From the NCBI RefSeq assembly GCF_017873185.1, contig NZ_JAGGJX010000001.1, positions 124,001-188,000 on the forward strand: DNA of 64,000 nucleotides, written 5' to 3'. Positions 36,302 through 46,505 of the stretch are shown here, in pieces (the stretch's first letter is position 1; every line of letters begins with the position of its first letter). The notes beneath the pieces were generated by a model. That model did not search any database, was not told the origin of the DNA, and worked only from the letters and a program-made list of their open reading frames with translations. A program made the translations under genes and the position numbers. The stretch comes from Metaclostridioides mangenotii. Lineage in GTDB: Bacteria; Bacillota; Clostridia; Peptostreptococcales; Peptostreptococcaceae.

Positions 36302-37042
36302 ATGAAAAATTTTAGAGACTTGGGAGGAATAGCATCTCAAGATGGCAGGGTCGTAAAAAAGGGGTATTTCTATAGATCAGCAAACTTAGAGAATCTTTCT
36401 AAAGAAGATGTAGATACTTTAAAGAAGTTAAATATAAAATGTATCTTCGATTATAGAAGTGATAATGAAGCAAATAACCATCCATCAACAGAAATTGAAG
36501 GTATTAAAAATATTCAAGTTCCCGCGATGAATTTACAAAAGTTCAGTGGGGTTAAATTTGGATCAATCGAAGATATGATAGACAATATGTTTGAAAAATC
36601 TGGTGCATTTAATATGCTTAAAGAGAATTACCATGAGCTTCCGATAAATAATCCTTCGTATAGAAGACTTTTAGAGCTTGTAAGAGATCCAGATATGCTT
36701 CCTTTGCTAAATCACTGTACAGCAGGAAAAGACAGGACAGGTGTCGGGAGCGCTATAATTTTAATGATACTTGGAGTATCTAGAGAAAATATTATTAAAG
36801 ATTACTTAAAGAGCAATGATTTTGCAGAAAATGAAATAAATAATCTAATAGAACAAAAACCTGAGTTTAAAAAAGTAGACAGAGAAAAATTAAACCATAT
36901 TTTTGGTGTTAATTTAGATTATATAAATGCTGCTTTTGACAGAATAGATGACGAGTACAAAACTGTAGAAGACTACTTAAATGGTGAGTTCGGATTAGAC
37001 TTAGATGAATTAAATAATCTGAGAAATATGTATTTAGAGTAA
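36302..37042 (+). CDS. Tyrosine/dual-specificity protein phosphatase (Y_phosphatase3 family)
   Basis: A 246-aa cytosolic phosphatase. The N-terminal FRDLGGIASQDGRVVKKGYFYRSA is typical of the family, and the P-loop NHCTAGKDRTGVGSA supplies the catalytic Cys and Arg (Cys near residue 140). Members act on phosphotyrosine or phosphoinositides; the substrate is unknown here. ATG after GGGGTGAAA. Followed by a 71-base gap and the acidic protein. Confidence 0.9.
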   Translation: MKNFRDLGGIASQDGRVVKKGYFYRSANLENLSKEDVDTLKKLNIKCIFDYRSDNEANNHPSTEIEGIKNIQVPAMNLQKFSGVKFGSIEDMIDNMFEKSGAFNMLKENYHELPINNPSYRRLLELVRDPDMLPLLNHCTAGKDRTGVGSAIILMILGVSRENIIKDYLKSNDFAENEINNLIEQKPEFKKVDREKLNHIFGVNLDYINAAFDRIDDEYKTVEDYLNGEFGLDLDELNNLRNMYLE

Positions 37043-37113
37043 TATAAATCTTGAAATTAACAGCTTAGGATTTAAGTATAACTTTGTTATAAAAATTTTA
37101 GGGGGATTTTTTA

Positions 37114-38205
37114 GTGTTAAAAAAATGGTTTAACATTATCAAAAAAAAGCAAACAGATGAACATGAAGAAAAAGTTTTATCAGAATATGAAGACGAAATA
37201 GAAATAGATGCGAAGATTAGTGATGAGATAAAAACAGTTATTAAAGACGAAATAGAAACAGAAGAAAGTAAAAAAGAAGACGTTGACATTGAAAAACTAA
37301 GAATAGAAAATGAAGTAGAATGTGAAATAGAAGAAGAGTTAAAAGAAGAAAGCGAAATAGAGAATAATAGTTTTAATGATCTTGAGAATAGAACAAAATC
37401 AGAAAAATCAGAAGAAGCTGAAGAAAAGGCGGAAGAAACTGATGAATCTAATGAATTAAAATATAATATAGAACTGATTGAAGATAAAAGAGATGAAAAA
37501 GTATTTGAAATAGAAGAGACACTTCAAGAAAATGATAATCAAGACGTTGCCAATAATGAACTTGAAGTAGAAAATGAAGAAGTAGACGCTGATTTTATAA
37601 AAGAGGTAAAGATAAAAAGAGCAAAGTCTATAAAAGCTATAAACATTTATACCAATGAAAATATAGAATTTAAAACTCACGCAGATTGTAGTCGAAAATT
37701 AAAAGTACCTTTAAGCTATATTAAAGAAAATATTTTATATGGATATACAGACTACTTTGGAGATGCTATAAACTATATCGGTGAGCAGCTTGGGTTAATG
37801 GAGTACTCAAGAAAGAGCGATAAGTATTTGGATAGTGGGAAAAATCCATTTGAAACTTATAAGCAATTAAATGATCGAATTTTTTCGCCAAAGGTTTCTG
37901 AAGAGAAGAGAGGCTATATATTGGGAAGCTCTACAATTGAACCGATTAGTATGACTTACTCATTTGAGTGTTTAGATTCTGAATACGACGATTATTTTCA
38001 TAAGTACAAAGAGATAATAAAAAGGACAGGTAAGAAAAAAGTAGAGCTCGTTAAGAAAAATGGTGATGTATTAGAGGTGTTTAAATCTATAGAAGAGTGT
38101 GCAAATTACCTCGAAATAGATAAAACAAAAGTACATGAAATGTTAAAATGCGGAGATACAAAAGTAGACAGAAATTATATTAGATATAGTTTTAGAAAAA
38201 TATGA
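37114..38205 (+). CDS. Very acidic protein with two NUMOD1-like domains
   Basis: 363 aa, with GTG start after AGGGGG. About residues 10-165 are extremely Glu/Lys-rich (predicted disordered or coiled coil). A segment starting KSIKAINIYTNENIEFKTHADC (about 172-215) and a second, KVELVKKNGDVLEVFKSIEE (about 310-355), look like NUMOD1-type DNA-binding repeats seen in homing endonucleases: a beta hairpin followed by ANYLEIDKTKVHEML-like helix. No nuclease motif is visible. Function unknown; the charge and repeats suggest DNA or protein binding. Confidence 0.65.
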   Translation: MLKKWFNIIKKKQTDEHEEKVLSEYEDEIEIDAKISDEIKTVIKDEIETEESKKEDVDIEKLRIENEVECEIEEELKEESEIENNSFNDLENRTKSEKSEEAEEKAEETDESNELKYNIELIEDKRDEKVFEIEETLQENDNQDVANNELEVENEEVDADFIKEVKIKRAKSIKAINIYTNENIEFKTHADCSRKLKVPLSYIKENILYGYTDYFGDAINYIGEQLGLMEYSRKSDKYLDSGKNPFETYKQLNDRIFSPKVSEEKRGYILGSSTIEPISMTYSFECLDSEYDDYFHKYKEIIKRTGKKKVELVKKNGDVLEVFKSIEECANYLEIDKTKVHEMLKCGDTKVDRNYIRYSFRKI

Positions 38206-38320
38206 TTCATTAAAAATTCATATTAGTTTCGACTCTTATTCACACAATAAAAATTTTTATAATGTAAAATAATATACAATAAGAATTGTGTAATAATTCG
38301 GAAGGAGCCTGATAGATTAA

Positions 38321-39355
38321 GTGAAAGCTTCAAAGTTTAAACATAAGAAATCTCGTAATCTATTGAGAATAAAACAAATATCTATCATAACTTTAATAGG
38401 ACTAATATTTTTAGGTATATATATGTCAGGAAAGTTTACGATTAAAAAGATACTGTATTCACAGAAAACATATAGTAAGGACAAGATAGTTGCAACTATG
38501 AGTGGATTTAGTATTACTGAAGAAGATTTAAAGACAAAGATGGATCAGATCTTGTGCCTTACTGATAAATCACCTACGAGTAGCGAGGAAGTTAAGAGAT
38601 ATGAGTATAACTTAATAGACCATATGACAAAGACTGAAATACTGTACAAAGAAGGGAAATCAAGTGGAATAAAAATCTCTGGCGATGAAATAAATAAACA
38701 GTATACGACAATAATAAGTGAACTTAAAGAGAAGTATTCTTTAAATGAGGACGGAATTTTAAACAAACTGAGTGTAGATAAGCTTGCCATTGAAAATGAG
38801 TTAGATAAAGAGCTTATAGCGAGAAGGTTTATAGCTACAGAGTGTAAGGTAAGCGATGAAGAGGCAAAGGAATACTACAATGACAATAGAGATGATTTTT
38901 TAGAGATTAGGGCATCGCATATACTAATAAAGGATATAGATTCTAAGGGAAATGAATTAAAAGGAAAGCAAAAAAATAAAGCTAAAGATAAGGCAGATCA
39001 AATTCTGAAAAAAGCATTGACTGGAATTAATTTTGCAGATTTGGCTAAAGGGTACTCTGAAGATCCGAGCTCGAAGTACGGAGGGGACTTGGGGTATTTT
39101 GGAAGAGGAGAAATGGTTGAGTCGTTTGAAAAAGCGGTATTCTCATTAAATGATAATCAGATTTACGATAAAGTCGTAAAGAGCGACTACGGTTATCATA
39201 TAATTAAAAGAACATCACAAAGATATAAAGATTTTATTGAAGTAAAAAATGAAATAATAAACAATATTTCTTATGAGAAACAAAGCAATTTGATAAGACA
39301 GTTAAAGGACAAATACAATCTAAATATTGTAGATGAATACAACTATAAAAAATAA
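38321..39355 (+). CDS. Peptidyl-prolyl isomerase, membrane-anchored parvulin (PrsA-like)
   Basis: A 344-aa foldase. GTG start with GGAAGGAG. One N-terminal membrane segment (SIITLIGLIFLGIYMSG), a SurA/PrsA-like N-domain (ATMSGFSITEEDLKTKMDQI), and a parvulin PPIase domain of about 95 aa: RASHILIKD, DLAKGYSEDPSSKYGGDLGYFGRGEMVESFEKAVFSL and YGYHIIKR. It assists folding of exported proteins on the outer face. No lipobox, so it is anchored by the helix. Monocistronic, with terminator. Confidence 0.9.
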   Translation: MKASKFKHKKSRNLLRIKQISIITLIGLIFLGIYMSGKFTIKKILYSQKTYSKDKIVATMSGFSITEEDLKTKMDQILCLTDKSPTSSEEVKRYEYNLIDHMTKTEILYKEGKSSGIKISGDEINKQYTTIISELKEKYSLNEDGILNKLSVDKLAIENELDKELIARRFIATECKVSDEEAKEYYNDNRDDFLEIRASHILIKDIDSKGNELKGKQKNKAKDKADQILKKALTGINFADLAKGYSEDPSSKYGGDLGYFGRGEMVESFEKAVFSLNDNQIYDKVVKSDYGYHIIKRTSQRYKDFIEVKNEIINNISYEKQSNLIRQLKDKYNLNIVDEYNYKK

Positions 39356-39380
39356 ATTTAAACTAATTTTCAGTCATTTA

Positions 39381-39412
39381 AATAGCCTATTAAATTAATA
39401 GGTTATTTTTTA
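39381..39412 (+). terminator. Terminator after the PrsA-like gene
   Basis: AATAGCCTATT pairs with AATAGGTTATT followed by T5. The rest of the 370-base gap up to 39729 carries the cre site; otherwise nothing seen. Confidence 0.75.
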
Positions 39413-39576
39413 GTTTGAATTTAAATAATTGCTTTAAATTCTGATAATTCTTGAAAAAGAAAGGTTATTTATTTAACCTACACTATATTGTAAAAATAAA
39501 AAAGAATGTAAAAATTAGTAATAAAATGTTGAGAATTAGATAAATAGATGATATCATTTATCTATAAGATTAATTA

Positions 39577-39590
39577 TGGAAACGGTTTCA
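39577..39590 (+). promoter_or_regulatory. CcpA-type cre site
   Basis: TGGAAACGGTTTCA, a full match to the TGNAANCGNTTNCA catabolite-response element, 140 bases upstream of the first aminopeptidase start. It suggests catabolite control. Confidence 0.65.
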
Positions 39591-39729
39591 TATAAATAAA
39601 TGGATCTAAATAATCTGTAATAACAAATTTAATGATTCGTATCAAGAAGGTAAATTTACCCACTTGTTGAATATATAATTTCAAATATCTTTATATTTGG
39701 TTAGAAATATTTTGAGGAGGTTTTTTATA

Positions 39730-41523
39730 ATGAATGTAAAAGACAGAGTACTTAAATTAAGAGAGCTTATGGAAGAGAAAAATATAGATGCCTATATAAT
39801 TCCATCTTCTGATAGTCATCAAAGTGAATACGTAGGTGATTATTTTAAATCTAGAGAGTTTATCTCAGGATTTACAGGATCAGCAGGTACAGTTGTAGTA
39901 GCTAAGGATAAGGCTGGTCTTTGGACAGATGGTAGATACTTTATACAAGCTGAAACACAATTAGAAGGAAGCACAGTAGATTTATACAGAATGGGACAAG
40001 AAGGCGTTCCATCAATCGAAGAATTCTTATTAGATACAATAAAAGAAGGTGGAACTCTAGGATTTGACGGTAGAGTTGTATCTGCTAAAGAAGGTAGTGC
40101 TTATGCAGAGAAATTAGCTGCAAAAGGAATCAAAATAGAGTACCAATATGATTTAATAGATGTTGTTTGGGAAGATAGACCAGCTCTATCTGATAGCAAA
40201 GCATTTTTACTAGATGTAAAATACACTGGTGAAACTTTTAGTTCAAAACTTGCAAGACTTAGAGACAAAATGAAAGAAGAAAACACTACTTATCATGTAA
40301 TAACTACACTTGATGATATAGCTTGGTTATTTAATATAAGAGGTGGGGATGTTACTTTCAACCCAGTTGTGCTTTCATACGCAGTTGTTACATTAAATGA
40401 AGTTCATTTATTCCTTGATGAAAACAAACTAAACGACGAAATAAAATCGGAATTAGCTAAAGAAAACGTACAAATAAAACCTTATAATGATGTTTATGAT
40501 TTTGTAAAACAAGTTGGAAAAGACGAAAAAGTATTAATAGATGGATCTAAAATAAACTATGCTATACTTAACAACATACCAGCGGGAGTTGAAAAAATAG
40601 ATCAATTTAACCCAGTTATGTTCTTCAAAGCTCAAAAGAACGAAGTTGAGATAAAGAATATAAGAAACTCACACATCAAAGACGGTGTAGCTGTTACTAA
40701 ATTTATGTATTGGTTAAAGAATAACGTAGGAAAAATGGAAATAACAGAAATAAGTGCAACTCAAAAGCTAGAAGATTTGAGAAGAGAGCAAGAAGGATTT
40801 ATCGAGCCAAGTTTCGATACAATAGCAGGATACAAAGAGCACGCTGCTATGATGCACTACAGTGCAACTCCAGAGTCTGACTACAAACTAGAGCCAGAAC
40901 ATCTATTCCTAGTTGACTCAGGTGGTCAGTACTACGATGGAACAACTGATATTACAAGAACTTATGCACTAGGTCCAATAAGTGATGAGTTAAGACTTCA
41001 CTTTACATCAGTACTTAGAGGTATGATAGGACTATCAAGAGCTAAATTCTTACACGGATGTAGAGGATATAATCTAGATATACTTTCTAGAGGAATTATG
41101 TGGCAAATGGGAATAGACTATCAATGTGGAACAGGACACGGAATAGGATTTGTTCTTAACGTACACGAAGCTCCAAATGGATTCAGATGGAGAGTTGTTC
41201 CTGAGAGATTTGACAGTGCGGTTCTTGAAGAAGGAATGGTAACTACTAATGAGCCTGGTATATACATAGAAGGTTCTCATGGAATAAGACTGGAAAATGA
41301 AATAGTAACTAAAAAGGCTGAGAAAAACATGTATGGACAGTTTATGGAATTTGAAGTTGTTACATTAGCTCCATTAGACCTAGATGCTGTAGACCCAGCT
41401 ATAATGACTAAAGAAGAGAAAGATTACTTAAACTGGTACCATGGACAAGTATTCGAAAAAGTTTCTCCTCACTTAACTGCTGAAGAGAGAGAATGGTTAA
41501 AAGAGTATACAAGAGCTATATAA
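39730..41523 (+). CDS. Xaa-Pro aminopeptidase, copy 1
   Basis: A 597-aa M24B metallopeptidase of the long (APP-type) form. The start is ATG 39730 after TTGAGGAGG; the open frame extends 11 codons upstream without a site. Three creatinase-like parts: N-terminal domains (YIIPSSDSHQSEYVGDY) and the pita-bread catalytic domain with metal ligands in LVDSGGQYYDGTTDITRTY, GTGHGIGFVLNVHEAPN and TTNEPGIYIEGSHGIRLENE. It releases N-terminal residues preceding proline, helping peptide fermentation. Followed by a close paralogue. Confidence 0.93.
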   Translation: MNVKDRVLKLRELMEEKNIDAYIIPSSDSHQSEYVGDYFKSREFISGFTGSAGTVVVAKDKAGLWTDGRYFIQAETQLEGSTVDLYRMGQEGVPSIEEFLLDTIKEGGTLGFDGRVVSAKEGSAYAEKLAAKGIKIEYQYDLIDVVWEDRPALSDSKAFLLDVKYTGETFSSKLARLRDKMKEENTTYHVITTLDDIAWLFNIRGGDVTFNPVVLSYAVVTLNEVHLFLDENKLNDEIKSELAKENVQIKPYNDVYDFVKQVGKDEKVLIDGSKINYAILNNIPAGVEKIDQFNPVMFFKAQKNEVEIKNIRNSHIKDGVAVTKFMYWLKNNVGKMEITEISATQKLEDLRREQEGFIEPSFDTIAGYKEHAAMMHYSATPESDYKLEPEHLFLVDSGGQYYDGTTDITRTYALGPISDELRLHFTSVLRGMIGLSRAKFLHGCRGYNLDILSRGIMWQMGIDYQCGTGHGIGFVLNVHEAPNGFRWRVVPERFDSAVLEEGMVTTNEPGIYIEGSHGIRLENEIVTKKAEKNMYGQFMEFEVVTLAPLDLDAVDPAIMTKEEKDYLNWYHGQVFEKVSPHLTAEEREWLKEYTRAI

Positions 41524-41548
41524 TGAATTTTATATTTAGATAAATGTC

Positions 41549-41592
41549 TAAGCGTGTTATTCGGCATAGAAGTGCCGTTTAGCACGTTTTTG
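41549..41592 (+). terminator. Terminator between the two aminopeptidase genes
   Basis: AAGCGTG and CGGCA pair with TGCCG and CACG, followed by T5. The remaining 41593-42017 shows no gene. Confidence 0.7.
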
Positions 41593-42017
41593 CTTTATAG
41601 AGAAGTAAGCTTAATATTCGTTAGAGAAATAAGTTAAACTAAAAATAGAGTGATTTTAAAAAATTATGATTAGTATGCGAATTTCATGGTTATAGTTGTT
41701 GATTTTATAAATATAAAAATTAAATATCATAAGATAGAACGGACAAGTAAAATATTATAGAAAATTAATTTACAAAATAATTTTTACTTTTAATATTTAT
41801 GAAAATAATGCTGAAAATTCAAGGTGAGTATTTTGTATATCTAAAAAATAAATGAAAAGAATTATTCAATTTACAGAAAATATGGAAATTCATATATTGA
41901 TAAAAATATAATGACTATGAAAAAAGATATTGAGTACTCCTTTAATTGGTGATATATTTAAAGTATGTTGTATTGACAATTAATGCACAAAAATATTAAT
42001 ATCTGGAGGTATTTGTG

Positions 42018-43811
42018 ATGAACGTAAAAGATAGAGTGATTAAGTTAAGAGAACTTATGAAAGAGAAGAATATAGATGCCTATATTATTCCATCTTCAGA
42101 CAGTCATCAAAGTGAATACGTAGGTGATTATTTCAAATCGAGAGAATTTATTTCGGGATTTACAGGATCAGCAGGTACAGTTATAGTAACTCAAGATGAT
42201 GCAGGTCTATGGACTGATGGAAGATATTTTATACAAGCAGAAGCTCAATTAGAAGGAAGTACGGTAAGATTATTTAAAATGGCACAAGAAGGAGTTCCAA
42301 CAACTGCTGAATATTTATATGAAAACATTCCAGAAGGTGGGACACTAGGCTTCGATGGTAGAGTTATATCAGCCAAAGAAGGTGAAAGTTTGTCTGATAA
42401 GTTGGCAGAAAGAGGAATCAAAATAGAGTACGAATACGATCTAATAGATAAGGTTTGGGTAGATAGACCAGCGCTATCTGAGAGTAAAGCATTTTTACTA
42501 GATGTAAAATATACTGGTGAGAGCTTTAGCTCAAAACTAACTAGAGTTAGAGAAAAAATGAAAGAAGAAAACACTACATACCATGTGATAACTAGTCTTG
42601 ATGATATAGCTTGGCTGTTTAATATAAGAGGTGGAGATGTTGAGTACAGTCCAGTAGTTTTATCTTATTCAGTAGTAACTTTAAATGATGTATATCTATT
42701 TGTTGACGAAAGCAAACTAAACGATGCAATAAACGCTGAACTTGCAAAGGAAAACGTTAATATAAAACCATATAACGATATATATGAATTTGTTAAAGGA
42801 ATAGACAGCAGTGAGAGAGTATTGCTTGATGGTGGAAAAATCAACTACGCAGTTTACAACAATATACCAGAAGATGTTGAAAAAGTAGACAAGACTAATC
42901 CTGTTCTATTCTTTAAAGCTGTTAAAAATAAAGTTGAATTAGAGAATATAAGAAACTCTCATATAAAAGATGGTGTTGCATTTACTAAATTTATGTACTG
43001 GGTAAAAAACAATATTGGAAAGATAGAAATATCTGAGATGAGCGCTAGTCAAAAGCTAGAGGATTTAAGAAAAGAGCAGGATGGATTCTTTGAGCCAAGT
43101 TTTGATACAATCGCTGGATACAAAGATCACGCTGCTATGATGCACTACAGTGCTACTCCAGAAACTGATTACAAACTTGAAGCTGAGGGAATGTTCTTGA
43201 TAGATTCAGGCGGACAGTACTACGACGGTACTACAGATATCACAAGAACATTAGTACTTGGACCTATAAGTGATGAGCACAAACTTCACTTTACATCAGT
43301 GGCTAGAAGTATGATAAGCTTATCTAGAGTTAAGTTTTTATACGGTTGTATAGGATATAACCTAGATGTTCTTTCTAGAGGGATTATTTGGCAGATGGGT
43401 ATAGATTACCAATGCGGTACTGGACACGGCGTAGGATTTGTTCTAAACGTTCACGAATCTCCAAATGGATTTAGATGGAAAGTAAATCCTGATAGATTTG
43501 AGACAGCAGTTCTTGAAGAGGGAATGGTAACTACTAATGAACCGGGTATATATATAGAAGGTTCCCATGGAATCAGAACAGAGAATGAGTTAGTTACTAG
43601 AAAAGTTGAGAAAAATATGTACGGTCAGTTTATGGATTTTGAGGTTGTTACATTTGCTCCAATAGACTTAGACGGAATTGTGCCAGAGCTTATGACATAT
43701 GAGGAGAAAGATTACCTAAACTGGTACCACGGACAAGTATTTGAAAAAATATCTCCACATTTAACTAATGAAGAGAGAGAATGGTTGAAAGAATATACAA
43801 GAGCTATTTAA
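42018..43811 (+). CDS. Xaa-Pro aminopeptidase, copy 2
   Basis: A 597-aa tandem paralogue of the preceding gene, same length and the same metal-binding motifs (DSGGQYYDGTTDITRT, GTGHGVGFVLNVHES, TTNEPGIYIEGSHGIR). ATG 42018 after CTGGAGG. Divergent at many positions but alignable without gaps. The intervening terminator and about 490-base spacer imply separate transcription. Retaining both copies suggests dosage or different substrate preference. Confidence 0.93.
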   Translation: MNVKDRVIKLRELMKEKNIDAYIIPSSDSHQSEYVGDYFKSREFISGFTGSAGTVIVTQDDAGLWTDGRYFIQAEAQLEGSTVRLFKMAQEGVPTTAEYLYENIPEGGTLGFDGRVISAKEGESLSDKLAERGIKIEYEYDLIDKVWVDRPALSESKAFLLDVKYTGESFSSKLTRVREKMKEENTTYHVITSLDDIAWLFNIRGGDVEYSPVVLSYSVVTLNDVYLFVDESKLNDAINAELAKENVNIKPYNDIYEFVKGIDSSERVLLDGGKINYAVYNNIPEDVEKVDKTNPVLFFKAVKNKVELENIRNSHIKDGVAFTKFMYWVKNNIGKIEISEMSASQKLEDLRKEQDGFFEPSFDTIAGYKDHAAMMHYSATPETDYKLEAEGMFLIDSGGQYYDGTTDITRTLVLGPISDEHKLHFTSVARSMISLSRVKFLYGCIGYNLDVLSRGIIWQMGIDYQCGTGHGVGFVLNVHESPNGFRWKVNPDRFETAVLEEGMVTTNEPGIYIEGSHGIRTENELVTRKVEKNMYGQFMDFEVVTFAPIDLDGIVPELMTYEEKDYLNWYHGQVFEKISPHLTNEEREWLKEYTRAI

Positions 43812-43892
43812 TTTTAATCACTAACACTATATATTATATAAAAATCTGAAAATCGGAAAAACTAACCAGATATAGATATACATAATAAGAAT

Positions 43893-43932
43893 AAAAAACC
43901 GTCTCAAAGGAAAATATTGAGACGGTTTTAAT
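43893..43932. terminator. Bidirectional terminator between aminopeptidase copy 2 and the POT transporter
   Basis: AAAACCGTCTCAA pairs exactly with TTGAGACGGTTTT. Confidence 0.85.
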
Positions 43933-44035
43933 TTAAAAACGAGATCTTAAAGAGGGTTTAAAAAAGAAGTTAATCTAATATAAATATAAAATGAATATTT
44001 TATCTCCTTCTCCCCGATAACTCGGGCGGCACCCC

Positions 44036-45424
44036 CTATTCTTCAGTCAATTTCATAAGCCATCTATTTAATAAAAATAAAATAGATCCGCAAATAATAA
44101 GCACAGTAGGAATTGCAATGTATACACTTAACATTCCTATACTGTCAATTATAGCTTGTGTATAACCTGAAATTTTATTTGCAGCAAATTTGCCAAGGAA
44201 CCAAACTGCTGTTAAAGATGATACATATTTCTCAGGTGAAAGTTTATTGACCATTCCGTATCCGATTGGTGAAAAACAAATCTCTCCAATACTTTGGAAA
44301 GTTAAAAATCCGACTATCCAAAGTATGCTTGCCTTAAATGCTGGATCTACACTAGATGTGTTTTGCTTGATTGCTCCAATTATAAAGAAGAATCCAATAG
44401 CTAGTATTAAGAATCCTAACCCCATCTTGTTTACTACGCTTACATCTTTTTTTCTAACTGTTGCTATTTTGATCCATAAATAAGAAATAGTAGGACCTAG
44501 TATTACACATAAAAGCCCGTTGTATGAATCTATCCAAGAAGTCGGAACTTCAAAATTACCTATAAATAAGTTTATATTTTCTTTTGTGTAAAGTGCGATT
44601 GACATAGTAGCTTGATTGTACGCTATCCAAAAGAATACCGTAAAGAAAGCTAAAACTAAAATCATTAGGATTCTCTGTTTCTCTTTTTTAGTAAGCGGAA
44701 CTAAAGATAATTTCTTTTTTTCTTCTAAAGTACTTTTCATTTTTGCTTTTCTGCTTTGTTTTTCGGCGTAATCCTCTTTAAAAAAGATTTTATCCCCTAT
44801 TATAAAAACGAACAATCCGATAATAGTAATTATAGAAGCGATTAAAAATACATATCTGTATCCATATACTACAACATCAGAACCTAGTTTATGTGAAAAC
44901 CAAGCATTAGCTATAAGTCCACCTATAAAAGGTCCAATTAGTGTTCCTATATTTGTTGAAGTGTATGTAATCAAAAATGCACTGTCCTTTCTGGGGTCTT
45001 CATTCTTGTAAAGACTCCCTACTAAAGTATGCAGGTTTGATTTATAAAAGCCTATCCCAAGCCCTGTCAAAAATATCATTATGTGTATTGAGCTTTCACT
45101 TAAAGCGAAATATCCGATGAAGTACCCTATCGAAACTAGGACTAGGCCTATTTTAATGCAGTTTTTTGAACCGATAAACCTGTCGCTAACCCAACCTCCT
45201 ATTATTGGAGAGAAATATGCCCATGACAGAAAAGAAGCCACCATAGATGATGCTTGTGCAGCACTTAAGCCTAAACCACCGTTTATAGTATTTTCGGCTA
45301 AAAATAGCAAAAGAACTAGTTTAACACCATAATATGCCAGCCCAACTATAGTAAATATCGAACAGCAGAAATATAAAGCTTTTGGTTGTTTAATTGTGTT
45401 TTCTTTTTTTAGTATTGCATCCAT
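44036..45424 (-). CDS. POT/PTR2-family peptide transporter-like MFS protein
   Basis: A 462-aa protein with about 12 to 14 hydrophobic segments. Recognised by SPIIGGWVSDRFIGSKNCI, TGLGIGFYKSNLHTLVGSLY and FLTFQSIGEICFSPIGYGMVNKLSPEK, typical of proton-dependent oligopeptide transporters. The N-terminal ExxERFxYYG motif needed for proton coupling reads FTIVGLAYYG instead, so both Glu and Arg are missing. ATG with GGAGG. Divergently placed relative to the aminopeptidases. Peptide uptake would feed amino-acid fermentation, but the missing motif makes mechanism uncertain. Confidence 0.85.
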   Translation of the reverse strand: MDAILKKENTIKQPKALYFCCSIFTIVGLAYYGVKLVLLLFLAENTINGGLGLSAAQASSMVASFLSWAYFSPIIGGWVSDRFIGSKNCIKIGLVLVSIGYFIGYFALSESSIHIMIFLTGLGIGFYKSNLHTLVGSLYKNEDPRKDSAFLITYTSTNIGTLIGPFIGGLIANAWFSHKLGSDVVVYGYRYVFLIASIITIIGLFVFIIGDKIFFKEDYAEKQSRKAKMKSTLEEKKKLSLVPLTKKEKQRILMILVLAFFTVFFWIAYNQATMSIALYTKENINLFIGNFEVPTSWIDSYNGLLCVILGPTISYLWIKIATVRKKDVSVVNKMGLGFLILAIGFFFIIGAIKQNTSSVDPAFKASILWIVGFLTFQSIGEICFSPIGYGMVNKLSPEKYVSSLTAVWFLGKFAANKISGYTQAIIDSIGMLSVYIAIPTVLIICGSILFLLNRWLMKLTEE

Positions 45425-45455
45425 TTTTTGTTACTCCTCCAAGATTGTGTATTAA

Positions 45456-46505
45456 TTATAAGTCTAATTTTAAGTCTCCGTCTTTAATCCAATTTTTCTT
45501 CCTCATAAATTGAGCTATGATAAGGGTTATGATAGCTGGTAAAATAAAATGAAGTAATATAATTCCAAGCCACATAGAAGGTCCAGATCTACCCACGCTT
45601 TCCATAGCTGTAATTGTTCCAAATTGCCCGACCAATCCGCATGTACCCATTCCAGATCCTATTGGTATGTTTTCCATTTTAAAAACTGTTGTCGAGAGGG
45701 GACCGAGTATTATAGAACTGAGTGTAGGAGGTATCCATATTTTCCAGTTTTTGATTATGTTAGGCACTTGTAACATTGATGTTCCTATGCCTTGAGCAAC
45801 TAGACCACCTACGCCATTTTCTTTGTAGCTCATAACTGCAAATCCAATCATTTGGCAACAGCAACCTACTGTAGCAGCTCCACCAGCTAGTCCACCAAGG
45901 CTCAACATAATGCAAATTGCAGCACTGCTTATAGGTAGAGTAAGAGCGATTCCAACTAAGGCAGATACAAGTGCACCCATTATAATTGGCTGCATTGTAG
46001 TAGATTTCATTATCAGATTACCAAATGAAGTCATAAACGTAGAAATAACTGGCCCGACTAGTCCAGCAACGAAAACTCCGACAAGTATTGTAACAGCAGG
46101 AGTTACTAATATATCAACTTTTGTTTCTTTTGATATCAATTTACCAAATTCTGTAGCAAATATTGTGGCAATATACGCACCTACAGGTCCTCCGAGTTCA
46201 TTTCCGTATGATCCAACGAGTACACTTGAAAAAAGCACTAACGGAGGAGCTTTTAAGCCGTAAGCTATTGAAACAGCAATCGCTGGTCCAGTAACTTGTG
46301 TAGCTATTGGGCTAATAACCTCAGTAAAAAGCTTGATATCGAGTTTTGTACCTATTGTGTTAAATATCGTGCCGATTAAAAGGGAAGCGAATAATCCTAG
46401 AGCCATAAAACCTGTGGCATCTACAAGATAATTTTTTAACGAAAATTCTATCTTTTTCTTTTCTAAAAAACCTTTAACGCCGTTTTTTGCATTATCTGGA
46501 TTCAA
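45456..46505 (-). CDS. PTS EIIC-like membrane protein (PfoR-type)
   Basis: A 349-aa hydrophobic protein, TTG start 46505 with AGGAGG ten bases upstream. Gly-rich helices such as VGLVGPVISTFMTSFGNLIMKS and GGLAGGAATVGCCCQMIGFAVMSYKE and the tail IGSGMGTCGLVGQFGTITAM place it in the EIIC_2/PfoR group. No IIA or IIB partner is nearby, so sugar transport is not established; some members act in regulation of toxin genes. It is 31 bases upstream of the POT gene on the same strand, so the two probably form an operon. Confidence 0.75.
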   Translation of the reverse strand: MNPDNAKNGVKGFLEKKKIEFSLKNYLVDATGFMALGLFASLLIGTIFNTIGTKLDIKLFTEVISPIATQVTGPAIAVSIAYGLKAPPLVLFSSVLVGSYGNELGGPVGAYIATIFATEFGKLISKETKVDILVTPAVTILVGVFVAGLVGPVISTFMTSFGNLIMKSTTMQPIIMGALVSALVGIALTLPISSAAICIMLSLGGLAGGAATVGCCCQMIGFAVMSYKENGVGGLVAQGIGTSMLQVPNIIKNWKIWIPPTLSSIILGPLSTTVFKMENIPIGSGMGTCGLVGQFGTITAMESVGRSGPSMWLGIILLHFILPAIITLIIAQFMRKKNWIKDGDLKLDL

